From Aristolochia californica (taxonomy: Eukaryota; Streptophyta; Magnoliopsida; Piperales; Aristolochiaceae), in assembly GCA_029961685.1 (NCBI GenBank), contig JARWKL010000004.1, positions 17,482,348-17,546,347 of the forward strand: a DNA stretch of 64,000 bases. Direction: 5' to 3'. Position numbers and translations under genes: made by a program. The notes below the pieces were generated by a model that worked only from the letters and a program-made list of their open reading frames with translations, ran no database searches and was not told where the DNA came from. This document shows positions 1 through 9,153 of the stretch, in pieces (positions within the stretch are counted from its first letter, which is position 1; each line of letters opens with the position of its first letter).

Positions 1-850
1 AATGGAGGCACAATATCAAGGTACACAAAGGTAGACTTTCCTACTTATAATGGTTCAGTGGATCCCTTTAATTTGGTTGCATAGATGTGAGAAAAGTTTT
101 TTGAATCAAGGGACTGCTGAATGGGATAAGGTGCAACTAGCCTCTTTCCATATGTTAGATGAAGCCTAGGTATGGGTTCACCGGGTGGAAAAAGTGAGAG
201 AAAGGGTTGGATTGGGGTGTATTTAAAAATTTATGCACAATCAAATTTCGCCTTCCCATCGACTGCAACCCCTTGGGTGATTTAGTCATATTGAGACCAA
301 TTGGCTCGGTTGAACTGTATCAAAAACAATTTCATGAAAAGTTGGCTAATGTTGGTGGGGTGGTATAGGTTGACCAACAGGTCTCACTAAATCTCTGAGG
401 TTAGAGGTTGAACTCCTTTTTCCTCAGGATTTGGCTCGGGCAATGAATTTGGCCCTGGCAAAGGAACAACGACAACGGTTTTAGCAACGTAAGCCGGGCT
501 GGCCAAGTGAAAGGAACGCATCCTCCACTTGGCAAGGGTGCCACCATAATTCATCTCCAGGGACAACCCCTGCATTATCTTTTTCTAGATACAATCCGAA
601 TACGGCTCCTGTAGCTAATACACACCCAAGTAATTCTCCACCGCAATTTATAAAAAAATTAACAAGTGTGGAGATGGCCGAACGGAGGTCCAAGAATGTA
701 TGCTACAACTGTGATGAACAGTACCGGGTGGGACACCAATGTAAAAGGTTATTTTGGCTCGAGGTGCAGGAATCAGATGATCCAGAGGAGATGGATGAGA
801 TTATTGAGGAGGAACCAGTGGAGATATCCTTGCAAGCTATTACTAGGAAG
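1..850 (+). pseudogene. gag remnant with zinc knuckle (copy A)
   Basis: Gag is the retroelement structural protein that packages RNA. The 5' end lies outside the window. The capsid-like part (about 1-480) is readable only in pieces because of stops and indels. Near the C-terminus a CCHC knuckle is intact at 701-742 (C-x2-C-x7-H-x-C), followed by the basic and aromatic residues KRLFW and an acidic stretch rich in D and E (about 775-830). The same gag in copy B shows the upstream part. Minus-strand reading frames across this stretch are shadows. Confidence 0.8.
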
Positions 851-1166
851 AAATCTGACAAAATGACGCAAGTAAGAGCTCAAGTCCTCGACCAGGAATT
901 GGTGGGACTAGTGGATTCGGGTAGTACACACAATGTTTTTGAGTTTAACAGCCGCGCAACACCTTCAGTTACAGATCCTCCCTCATCCGACAGCCACTGT
1001 GTCAGTGGCCAATGGGGAGAACATCCCTAGCTATGGGATCAGTAAGGCTGTAACTTTTTCCATTGGCTCTACTTTATTTAATGCTGATTTTTTTGTCATT
1101 CCCTTGGCTGGCCTTGATATGGTGTTAGGCATTGAATGGTTGCAAACATTGAGGCCCATTCTGTGA
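850..1166 (+). pseudogene. Aspartic protease remnant (copy A)
   Basis: The retropepsin that would cleave the polyprotein. The catalytic triad DSG sits at 914-922, followed by S/T-T-H-N as is common in plant Ty3/gypsy proteases. The frame changes just downstream (about 935-950), and the second half of the domain, ending near the motif LGIEWL, is read in the frame of 933-1166. A stop ends it at 1164-1166. The active-site motif is intact but the gene is frame-broken. Confidence 0.75.
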
Positions 1167-1232
1167 GACTTTTTGGTTTTAACTATGAAGTTTTTTTTGG
1201 TCGGTAGTCTAGTGCTATTGTAGGGCTGTCAG

Positions 1233-2110
1233 GTGGACAGGGCCCATCGCATCCACACCATCTTCACACAAGAACAGCCTGACAACACTATTGATGGTAT
1301 GGTAGAGGAGTTCTCTGACCTCTTCCGTGAGGCTTCGGGATTTCCTCCCTTGAGGTATTGTGACCAGACCATTTGTTTAAAACCAGGTTTTGAGGTTGTG
1401 GTAGTGCGTCCGTATCGATACCCACACCTTCAGAAGGATGAGATCGAGAGACAATGTCAGGAGATGTTACAACAAGACCTTATTCGTCTGACTCAATCCC
1501 CATTCTCTTCACCAGTCTTAATTGTGAAGAAACATAATGGGACATGGATGTTTTGTATTGATTACCGAAAGTTGAATGTTCAAACAGTGAAGGATAAGTT
1601 TACGATTCCGGTAGTGGATGAGCGCCTGGATGAATAGCATGGTTTGTGGCTATTTACTAAACCAGACCTACGGTCTGGATATCATCAGGTCCGGATGCAC
1701 CCCTCTGATATTGAGAAGACAATGTTCTCCACACATCATGGCCACTTTGAGTTTGTCGTCATGCGGGTTATCGAATGCACCCTCCACTTTCCAAGCTCTA
1801 TTGAATGGGGTATTTAGCCCCTATCTTCAAAAATTTGTTCTTGTGTTTGTTGATGATATTCTCATATATAGCAGGTTCGAAGTGGAGCATTTAGAGCATT
1901 TAAGGGTTGTTTTTTTAATTGTTACGAGCACATCTGCTCTATTTAAAACAATCCAAATGTTCTTTTGTGGCTTCGCATGTGGCTTATCTTGGTCACATTA
2001 TCTCCCATGAGGGAGTCACAATTGATCCCAAGAAGATTCATGTTATTCATGATTGGCCACAACCACAATCTTGCTCAGTTTTACGGGTTTTTTTGGGTCT
2101 TTCGGGATAC
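1233..2110 (+). pseudogene. Reverse transcriptase remnant (copy A)
   Basis: RNA-dependent DNA polymerase of the element. The fingers region (DYRKLN, about 1558-1575) and the palm motif are recognisable. The catalytic aspartates are present in FVDDILIYS at about 1846-1872, with DD at 1852-1857. Three different forward frames are needed to follow the domain (1233-1637, 1618-2010, 1919 onward), so there are at least two indels. An in-frame TAG also follows the LDE motif near 1635. The catalytic core survives but the gene is not translatable as one product. Confidence 0.85.
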
Positions 2111-2224
2111 TACCGCAAGGTAGCACCCTTGACCAATCTCCTCAAGAAGAATTCTTTTCTTTCGACTGAGGAGGCCACACAATCATTTGAGGCCCTCAAA
2201 TCTGCTCTCACTTCCACCCCTGTA

Positions 2225-2660
2225 TTACAACTTCCTAATTTTGATGAATTATTTGTGGTTGAGTGTGACACTTCTGGTGGGGGCATTGGGGTCGTCTTAC
2301 AGGAGCAGGCACATACTATTGCTATTTTAGCAAACAACTGGTAGTTCATCATCACAAACTGGCAGCATATGAACGGGAATTGATTGGGTTGGCCAAGGTG
2401 GTCCAACACTGGCGGCCTTATTTATGGGGTCGGGCATTTCTCATCCGCACTGATCACTATAGCCTTAAATTCCTACTGGAACAATGTCTGACGATGTCGC
2501 TACAACAACATTGGATCAGTAAGTTGTTGGGTTTTGACTTTTCTATGGAATACCGTGCAGGGAGATTGAACAAGTCTACAGATGCCTTGTCGTGGCGTTT
2601 TGTAAATCAGCAGTTTGTCTATTCTCTCAGTCAGTCGAGATTCCTCATCCTTGACTTGGT
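2225..2660 (+). pseudogene. RNase H remnant (copy A), 3' truncated
   Basis: The Ty3/gypsy RNase H degrades the RNA strand of the hybrid. The first catalytic Asp region reads ECDTSGGGIG near 2262-2290. The motif RTDHYSLKFLLEQ lies near 2446-2484, and the tail with GRLNKSTDALS near 2560-2590. A stop at about 2341 and a frame change near 2345-2380 split the domain. Similarity to copy B stops near 2660 (copy B continues from about 6060 into integrase), so the 3' side was lost by deletion or rearrangement. Confidence 0.8.
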
Positions 2661-2996
2661 GAGAGCAGCACATGCCACTCTTCCAAATTGTTGAATTTAT
2701 GGAAAAGTGAAACACTTCATTGACATCAATAACCTGTTGTTATCAGAGTACATGAACCTCCATTTATAATAGAGGAAGGTAGTAGAGTCCAATTACAATA
2801 AAACTACCCTTGTCGCAAATACACCCAAACTCTAACACCTAAGTAAGTCTTACATAATTACGTAACTGAATATTGATAAAAGACAAATATAACTTAAACT
2901 AAAACTCTTCTTGGTCATGACCCTTAGATAAAGATACTTTTGTGAGTCCTTCTTGATCTTCCAACTGATGTGATAAGGATGTCAGCTCATGGTAAT
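2661..2996 (-). other. Unassigned spacer between two chromovirus copies; LTR-like on the minus strand
   Basis: This 336-bp piece matches neither chromovirus copy. On the minus strand it has a TATA-like TTATAAAT at about 2763-2770 and LTR-like composition. That suggests a remnant of another LTR retroelement in reverse orientation. I could not find convincing TG...CA ends, a primer site or a target duplication, so the assignment is a guess. No coding frame of note. Confidence 0.3.
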
Positions 2997-3106
2997 CATG
3001 AGAAAAGTTCACCTATAACCCTTGACGAGGGCAGTGCTTCAATCTTAAGTGTTGGAGTCTCAAATCCCACGCCGTGTTACTCAATCCATGGCTCAGGACC
3101 GTAACA
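2997..3106 (+). repeat. 5' LTR stump of copy B
   Basis: Aligns with the last ~110 bp of the 3' LTR (about 9044-9153) and ends in the same ACCGTAACA. Upstream of about 2997 the similarity is lost, so most of this LTR (about 760 bp) is missing. Confidence 0.85.
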
Positions 3107-3109
3107 ACA

Positions 3110-3123
3110 TTGTATCAGAGCAG
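3110..3123 (+). other. Primer binding site, initiator Met-tRNA type (copy B)
   Basis: TTGTATCAGAGC lies 3-4 bases downstream of the LTR end. The plant initiator Met-tRNA primer site is TGGTATCAGAGC, so there is one mismatch. It marks the start of the internal region and the orientation of the element. Confidence 0.8.
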
Positions 3124-3129
3124 GGTAAC

Positions 3130-4270
3130 ATGGGGGATACATGTAGCAATGAAGAACTTCAAACCAGGATGCAAAAGATAGAGGAAAGCATGGAGGCAGC
3201 ACAACCATTGCTGGGAAAAGTTTGTGGTTTGGATGTAGAGAAGAAGCAATTCAAAGACGAGATGAGGCAAGTCCTTAGAATGTTAGCTAAGATGAGGGAA
3301 GAAAGACAGTAGAGCCCAGAGACGAGGGATGTGACTCAACCGTAGAATAGGAGAGTGGAACAATGGCCTGTGCGCACTGATGTCCAAGGACCACAGAATG
3401 GAGGCACAATACCAAGGTACACAAAGTTAGACTTTCCTACTTATAATGGTTCAGTGGATCCCTTAATTTGGTTGCATAGATGCGAGAATTTTTTTGAATC
3501 AAGGGACTGTTGAATGGGATAAGGTGCAACTAGCCTCTTTCCATATGTTAGATGAAGCCCAGTTATGGGTTCACCGTGTGGAAAAGATTGACCATTGGGG
3601 TGAATTTAAAAATTTATGCACAATCAGATTTCGCCCTCCCACCCATGGAAAGCCCCTGAGTGATTTAGTCCTATTGAGACAAACTGGCTCGGTCGAACTG
3701 TATCAAAAACAATTTCATGAAAAGTTGGCTCCTACTGGTGGGGTGGTACGGGTTGACCAGTAGGTCTCATTATTCACAGTGGGTCTCACTGAATCTCTGA
3801 GGTTAGAAGTTGAACTCCTTTTTCGTCAAGATTTGGCTCGAGCAATGAATTTGGCCCAGGCAATGGAACAACAACAACGATTGCAGCAATGTAATCCGGG
3901 TGGGCCAGGTGAAAGGAACACATCCACCACTTGGCAAGGGTGCCATCATAATTCATCTACAGGGAAAACCCCTGCATTATCTTCCTCCAGACACAATCCA
4001 AATACGGCTCCTATAGCTGATACACGGCCTAGTAATTCCCCACCTCAATTTATAAAAAAATTAACAAGTGCGGAGATGCCGAATGGAGGTCCAAGAATCT
4101 ATGCTACAACTGTGATAAACAGTATCGGGTGGGGGCACCAATGTAAAAGGTTATTTTGGTTGAGGTGGAGGAATCAGATGATCCAGAGGAGATGGATGAG
4201 ATTATTAAGGAGGAACCACCAGAGATATCCTTGCATGCTATTACTAGGCAGAAATCTGCCTAAACGATGC
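3130..4270 (+). pseudogene. gag remnant (copy B)
   Basis: The ATG at 3130 is the first good start after the primer site. The first segment (3130-3312, 60 codons) is helical and charged, consistent with a coiled coil at the Gag N-terminus, and ends at TAG 3310-3312. The capsid-like region continues in pieces at 3494-3763 and 3779-4270, with a conserved tryptophan/leucine pattern (WDKVQLASFHM, FRPP). A zinc knuckle starts at about 4102 but is broken by an extra base near 4130-4140, losing the His-Cys half in frame. Compared with copy A, the stops and indels differ, so the two copies decayed separately. Confidence 0.8.
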
Positions 4271-4274
4271 AAGT

Positions 4275-4760
4275 CAGAGCTCAAGTCCTAGACCAGGAAT
4301 TGGTGGGACTAGTGGATTCAGGCAGTACACACAATTTTTTGAATTTAACAACCGTGTAGCACCTTCAGTTACATATCCTCCCTCATCCGACAGCCATCGT
4401 GTTAGTGGCCAATGGGGAGAAAGTCCCTAGCAATGGGATCAGTAAGGCGGTAACTTTTTCCATTGCCTCTACTTTATTTAATGCTAAATGTTTTGTCATT
4501 CCCTTGGCTGACTTTCATATGGTGTTAGGCATTAAATGGTTGCAAACATTGGGGCCCATTCTGTGGGACTTTTCGGCTTTAACTTTGAGCTTTGTTTTGG
4601 CCAGTAGTCAAGTGCTCTTGCAGGGCTATCAGGTGGACAAGGCCCACAGCATCCACACCGTCCTCACACAGGAACCACCTGACATCACTATTGATGGTCT
4701 AGTAGAGGAGTTCTCTGACCTCTTCCATGAGCCTTTGGGATTGCCTCCCTTGAGGTAAAG
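4275..4760 (+). pseudogene. Aspartic protease remnant and linker (copy B)
   Basis: The catalytic DSG lies at 4315-4323, followed by S-T-H-N as in copy A. An in-frame stop follows within about 45 bases, and the domain continues in the frame of 4399-4758 to the motif LGIKWL near 4530-4547 and an acidic linker before RT. The protease active-site residues are present but the reading frame is not continuous. Confidence 0.75.
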
Positions 4761-4779
4761 TGACCACGTGATCTGTTTA

Positions 4780-5480
4780 AAACCAGGTTCTGAATTGGTG
4801 GTAGTGCATCTGTATCGATACCCACACCTTTTGAAGGATGAGATCGAGAGACAATGCTAGGAGATGTTACAACAGGACCTTATTCATCCCAGTCGATCCC
4901 CGTACTCTTCACCCATCTTACTTGTGAAAAACATGATGGGACATGGATGTTTTTTATTGATTACCGGGAGTTGAACGCTCAAATAGTGAAGGATAAGTTT
5001 TTGATTCCGGTAGTGGATAAGCGCCTGGATGAATTGCATGGCTCGTGTCTTTTTACTAAACTAGAACTACGATCTAGATATCATCAGGTCCGGATGCACT
5101 CCTCCGACATTGAGAAGACAACGTTCCCCACACATCATGGCCATTTTGAGTTCGTCGTCATGACGTTTGGGTTATCGAATGCACCCTCCACTTTTCAAGC
5201 TCTAATGAATGAGGTATTTAGTCACTATCTTTGGAAATTTTTTCTTGTGTTTTTTTATGATATTCTCATATATATGAAGTTCGGAGTGAAGCATTTAGAG
5301 CATTTAAGGATTTTTTTTGAATTATTATGAGCACATCAGCTCTATTTAAAACAATCCAAATGTTCAATGGCGACTTCGCATGTGGCTTATCTTGGTCACA
5401 TTATCTCCCATCAGGGGGTCACGGTTGATCCTGAGAAGATTCAAGTTATTCATGATTGGCCACAGCCATAACCTTTCAGA
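4780..5480 (+). pseudogene. Reverse transcriptase remnant with altered catalytic motif (copy B)
   Basis: The longest open segment is 4854-5330. DYRELN lies near 4959-4976 and the palm segment [13 protein letters not shown] near 5166-5205. The catalytic aspartate pair is damaged: the first Asp codon is replaced by TAT (Tyr) at 5256-5258, leaving one Asp at 5259-5261. Copy A has both aspartates at this position. Downstream, the thumb region is frame-shifted with stops from 5328 on. Loss of the first aspartate would abolish polymerase activity in any RT of this family. Confidence 0.85.
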
Positions 5481-5599
5481 TTTACCAGGATTTTTGTGTC
5501 TTGCTGGATAGTACCGCAAGGCAGCACCCTTAACAATTCTCCTCAAGAAGAATTCTTTTCTCTAGACTAAGGAGGCCACACAGTCATTTGAGGCCCTCA

Positions 5600-6060
5600 A
5601 TCTGCTCTCACCTCCACCCCTGTATTAAAACTTCCTAATTTTGATGAATTATTTGTGGTTGAGTGAGACATTTTTGGTGGGGGCATTGGAGCCGCCTTAC
5701 AGCAGTAGGCACATCCTATTGCATATTTTATCAAACAATTGGTAGTCCGTCATCACAAACTGATAGCATATGAAATGGAATTGATTGGGTTGGCCAAGGC
5801 GGTCCAACACTAGCGGCAGTATTTATGGGGTCGGGCATTTCTTATCCGCACTGATCACTATAGCCTTAAATTCTACTGGAATAACGTTTGACGACGTTGC
5901 CACATCTGCCCTAGATTAGTAAGTTGTTGAGTTTTGAATTTTTGGTGGAATACCGTGTGAGGAGATTGAACAAGTCGGCAGATGCCTTGTCGCAACATTT
6001 TGAAAATCAGAAGTTGGTCTATTCTCTCAGTCAGCCGAGATTTCACATCCTTGACTTGGT
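5600..6060 (+). pseudogene. RNase H remnant (copy B)
   Basis: Collinear with 2225-2660 of copy A. The first catalytic Asp region is near 5665 (GAG TGA GAC..., with a TGA stop beside it), RTDHYSLKF near 5848-5875, and the tail RRLNKSADALS near 5961-5993. Several stops and single-base changes break the frame. In contrast to copy A, the sequence continues into integrase. Confidence 0.75.
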
Positions 6061-6064
6061 CCAT

Positions 6065-6850
6065 CCAGGATTCACTTATTTATTACAAACAATGGCTTTT
6101 TATACCCCCTACTTCTGAGTTGGTTCCAACTATTCTCTTCCTACCAAGCACAATGAGGGTATCCAAAAGACGTTTCACAGAATTCGGGCTGACTTGTATT
6201 GGCAAGCCATGAAGACCTCCATTACGACTTATGTAGCAACCTATCAGGTTTGCCAACGCAACAAAGCTGAGCACTTGAGTCCAGCCGGTCTTCTACAGCC
6301 TCTCGCCCTTCCTACTCAGGTTTGGGCTGATATTTTGATGGATTTTGTTGAAGGTCTTCCACAGCCCTCTGACAAATCAGTACTCTTTGTTGTGGTAGAT
6401 AGGTTCTCCAAGTACGGACATTTTATTCCACTAGCTCATCTTTATACAGCTACATGGGTCTCACAGACTTTCCTGTTGCAGATTGTCCTCTTACATGGCA
6501 TTCCATATTCGATTGTGAGTGATCGAGATGCGGTCTTCACGAGCAGCTTTTGGTGGGAAGTCTTTTGTTTGAGTGGTACTAAATTGAAATTCTCCTCCGC
6601 ATATCATCCTTAGACAGATGGTCAGACCGAGGTGGTTAACTGTACCATTGAGATGTATCTACGGTGCTTGGTGGGCGATCATCCAAGACAATGGTTTCAA
6701 TGGCTACCGTGGGCCGAGTACTGTTATAACACATTGTTCGACTCCGCATTGCAATCCACTCCTTTTAGGGTTCTATATGGTCAAGATCCCCCTCACCTTC
6801 TCTCGTATACTCCAGGGTCCACCCGAGTGGACGCTATTGATCAGGCACTC
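6065..6850 (+). pseudogene. Integrase, zinc-binding region and catalytic core (copy B), cut by a solo LTR
   Basis: The integrase inserts element DNA into the genome. The zinc-binding N-terminus is degraded before about 6190; its CysCys end survives near 6250-6260 (CQRNKAE follows). The core runs in one frame from 6194, apart from a TAG at 6611-6613. The catalytic residues are D at 6341-6343 (MDF), D at 6521-6523 (SDRD) and E at 6629-6631 (GQTEVVN), with 35 residues between the last two, so the DD35E triad is intact. The frame then runs into the solo LTR at 6851 and resumes at 7740. Confidence 0.9.
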
Positions 6851-7739
6851 TGTTGTGGACTCAAAAGCACACCGAGTCACAAAATGAAGGAGATAACAAC
6901 AACTCACTCAATAGGATTTATTTCGTATATTTCTTTGAGTAGGATTTATTTCTTATATTGTTTTAAGTAGGAGTTATTTCTAATTACTTTATATGTAAGG
7001 GCATTATGGGGAAGCATTGTAACCCTAACCCTAAAACTCCTGGACATGACCTATTTAAGGGAAATGTATGAATGAAATAGGTAATCTTTGAGATTTTAGA
7101 ATAATCTAATCTAAACAGGTTGAGATCACCTCTTGATCTCGAGTTTAGGGTTTACTCCAAAAATCCAACCCATCCTTCACCCTCCATTGCCATCCATCTT
7201 CACCCAAATTCATCCCTCATCATCTATACTAAGAAGAGGAGCTTCCTGCCCCTTTTCCGAGCTCAAAGAGAGGGTCTTCCCTCATCATCAACGTCAACAA
7301 CAAGCTTGGTTCAATTCCCACTTGACGAGCAGCAAAGAAAGGAGAATTCTGGTTCTTTCACGTGAAGGATTAGAACCACTCTTCTTTCTGGAAAAGCATC
7401 ACAGAAACATAGCAAGGGAAGCCATCAACGTGAGCCAAGGCTGTCCCCCTAAGCTAGGTCTTCAAGTCCTTGAACGAGCTACATCAAATCAGGGTTGAAA
7501 CCCTGATTTACGTGAGCAAGAACAGGTATTCCTCCCTTATCTCTCCACCTGAATTAATTCCATTCTAGCTATAACTTTAGCACTAGAATGAGTTCATAAA
7601 AAGGGAGACTGATCACTTGTGGAAGATTAACCAAAGAAGGGATCTTTAACCCTCCTTACCAAGTCCAGCAACTCAGTACCAGTGCTGGATTCACAATTGC
7701 CACGCCGTGTTACTCGATCCATGACTCGGGACTGTAACA
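6851..7739 (+). mobile_element. Solo LTR (889 bp) nested in the integrase gene of copy B
   Basis: Begins TGTTGTGGACTC and ends CTGTAACA, the same ends as the 3' LTR at 8281-9153, so it belongs to the same or a closely related family. The middle aligns only loosely with the 3' LTR, suggesting another subfamily or older divergence. It has perfect 5-bp target duplications and no internal region. This is the usual product of LTR-LTR recombination in a full insertion. Confidence 0.92.
7052..7060 (+). promoter_or_regulatory. TATA-like box of the solo LTR
   Basis: TATTTAAGG at the same relative place as in the 3' LTR (8456-8464). It would mark the end of U3. No experimental support. Confidence 0.4.
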
Positions 7740-8329
7740 CACTCATGGGCTGCGATCTGCTATTACAGCATATTACAGAACGTCTACGGACAGCTCAAGT
7801 TCACATGAAAGATATCTACGACAAAGGCCACCATGAGGTCTCCTACGACGTAGGGGATTATGTGTGGTTACGGCTCCAACCATACAGCCAGCAGTTCCTT
7901 GCAGGACCACCACGACATAAGCTCTCACCCAAATTTTTTGGGCATTTTCCCGTCCTTCGCCTCCTTGGGCTAGTCGCCTATCAACTCCAACTGCCAGCCA
8001 CGGCCAAGCTTCATGTTGTGTTTCATGTCTCCATCTTGAAACCACATACTGGGTCTCCACCTACATCTACTCCATTCCTCCCACCGGTTGACAATGGAGA
8101 CGTTATTCTTACACCAGCAGCAGTGTTACGCGCATGGTTAATCAATGACCAATGGGAGATTGTTTTTCAGTGGACGGATACTGAACCAGAGGCAACGACA
8201 TGGGAGCATATTGACATCTTCAAACAGATCTACCCAGCTTTTGAGCTTGAGGACAAGCTCTTTCTCCTGGGGGAGGCAGATGTTGTGGACTCAATAGCAC
8301 ACCGAGTCACACAACAAAGGAGGCAATAA
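7740..8329 (+). pseudogene. Integrase C-terminal part with chromodomain-like module (copy B)
   Basis: Continues the integrase frame after the solo LTR without any stop for about 195 codons, the best-preserved part of the copy. It contains a GPY/F-like module around KFFGHFPVL (about 7934-7960), HVVFHVSILKPH near 8012-8047, and a chromodomain-like tail at about 8117-8266. That tail has the aromatic/acidic pattern VFQWTDTEPEATTWE, which in chromoviruses is thought to guide insertion to heterochromatin. The frame runs 49 bases into the 3' LTR and stops at 8327-8329. Confidence 0.85.
8269..8280 (+). other. Polypurine tract (copy B)
   Basis: GGGGGAGGCAGA directly before the LTR start at 8281, the expected place of the plus-strand primer. 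Confidence 0.7.
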
Positions 8330-9153
8330 CTTTCTGAGTTCATTAGTTATAATTATATTGGTTTAAGTAGGATTTATTTCGAATTTTGTAAGGAGTATGG
8401 TCGTAGGGTCAATTTTTTTATTCTTTTAACCCTAAAACACTTATGATGTCAACCCTATTTAAGGGGTAAAGAAATAGAGAAAAGGCAAGCATTGAGAATT
8501 AGGTTAAACAGGCTTGGGACTCACCTTGACGAGTTCTCGGGTTGGAGATCTCCCTTGAGGATCTCGAGGTATAGGTTTCCTCAAAAACCTGCATATTCAT
8601 CCTCCACTAATCATCACTCTTCATCCATCCTCCATTGATCCATACCGAGCAATGGAGGGAGACTTTTTGTCCCTTTTCCGAACCCAAAGAGAGGGTTCTC
8701 GTCAACAGTAGCTAGAGAGGCATCAAACCCTCCTTACCGAGTAGAAACAGTGAGGATTTTCATGCTCATCTCACGAGCAGTCCTGGTGCAACTTGGGAGG
8801 TGATCACAGTAGCAAGAAGAAGGTAGTATTCTTACATACTTTTGGTCAAAGTTAATTAAGATAGAAGCTTCACATTCCTATCACGAGGAGCAATCAAGAG
8901 GGCCGCAAACCCTCTTTTCCGTGATCAAGAAAAGTGAAGATTTTTCTCTAGTGAGTTAAGCATAGCTGTTGGGGTCTCCTACCCTGCACAGCAACTCGTT
9001 AGAATTATCAAAGAGGAAACTTTCCTCTTGGCCGAGCACTGCTCAAGAGAAAAGTTCACCTATAAACCTTGGTGAGGGCGGTACTTCAATCTTAAGTGCT
9101 GGAGTCTCAAATCCCATGCCGTGTTACTCGATCCATGACCCGGGACCGTAACA
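8281..9153 (+). repeat. 3' LTR of copy B (873 bp)
   Basis: Starts TGTTGTGGACTC next to the polypurine tract and ends GGGACCGTAACA. Its last ~110 bp match the stump at 2997-3106. Its ends match the solo LTR. The base following is satellite sequence. Confidence 0.9.
8456..8464 (+). promoter_or_regulatory. TATA-like box of the 3' LTR
   Basis: TATTTAAGG, shared with the solo LTR at the corresponding place. Confidence 0.4.

Larger units (their letters stand above)
1..2660 (+). mobile_element. Truncated Ty3/gypsy chromovirus, copy A (gag to RNase H)
   Basis: This stretch is collinear with the copy at 3397-6060, so both belong to one element family. It begins inside gag at the window edge and stops abruptly near 2660 inside the RNase H region. 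It has no integrase and no LTR. The order gag, zinc knuckle, protease, RT, RNase H is that of Ty3/gypsy. The Gag style and the chromodomain seen in copy B suggest a chromovirus, possibly Reina-like; the clade is inferred by eye, not by phylogeny. The reading frame changes several times and contains stops, so it is a dead copy. Confidence 0.9.
6846..7744. repeat. 5-bp target site duplication CACTC around the solo LTR
   Basis: CACTC at 6846-6850 and again at 7740-7744 flank the solo LTR exactly. Removing the LTR and one copy of the duplication joins the two integrase halves in the same reading frame. Confidence 0.92.
2997..9153 (+). mobile_element. Ty3/gypsy chromovirus, copy B (5' LTR truncated, with nested solo LTR)
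   Basis: Order on the plus strand: last ~110 bp of the 5' LTR, Met-tRNA primer site, gag, protease, RT, RNase H, integrase with a C-terminal chromodomain-like module, polypurine tract, 3' LTR. All coding parts carry stops or frame changes. The integrase is interrupted by a solo LTR of the same family. The 110-bp 5' LTR stump differs from the 3' LTR at about 10 sites by eye, so this is an old insertion. The 3' LTR abuts satellite directly, while the left flank is copy A plus spacer, so no target duplication can be recognised. Confidence 0.9.

Noticed and set aside
7021..7040. Telomere-like CCCTAACCCTAAA
   Set aside because: Only about two units, inside a solo LTR with clear ends. Not a telomere or interstitial telomere array.
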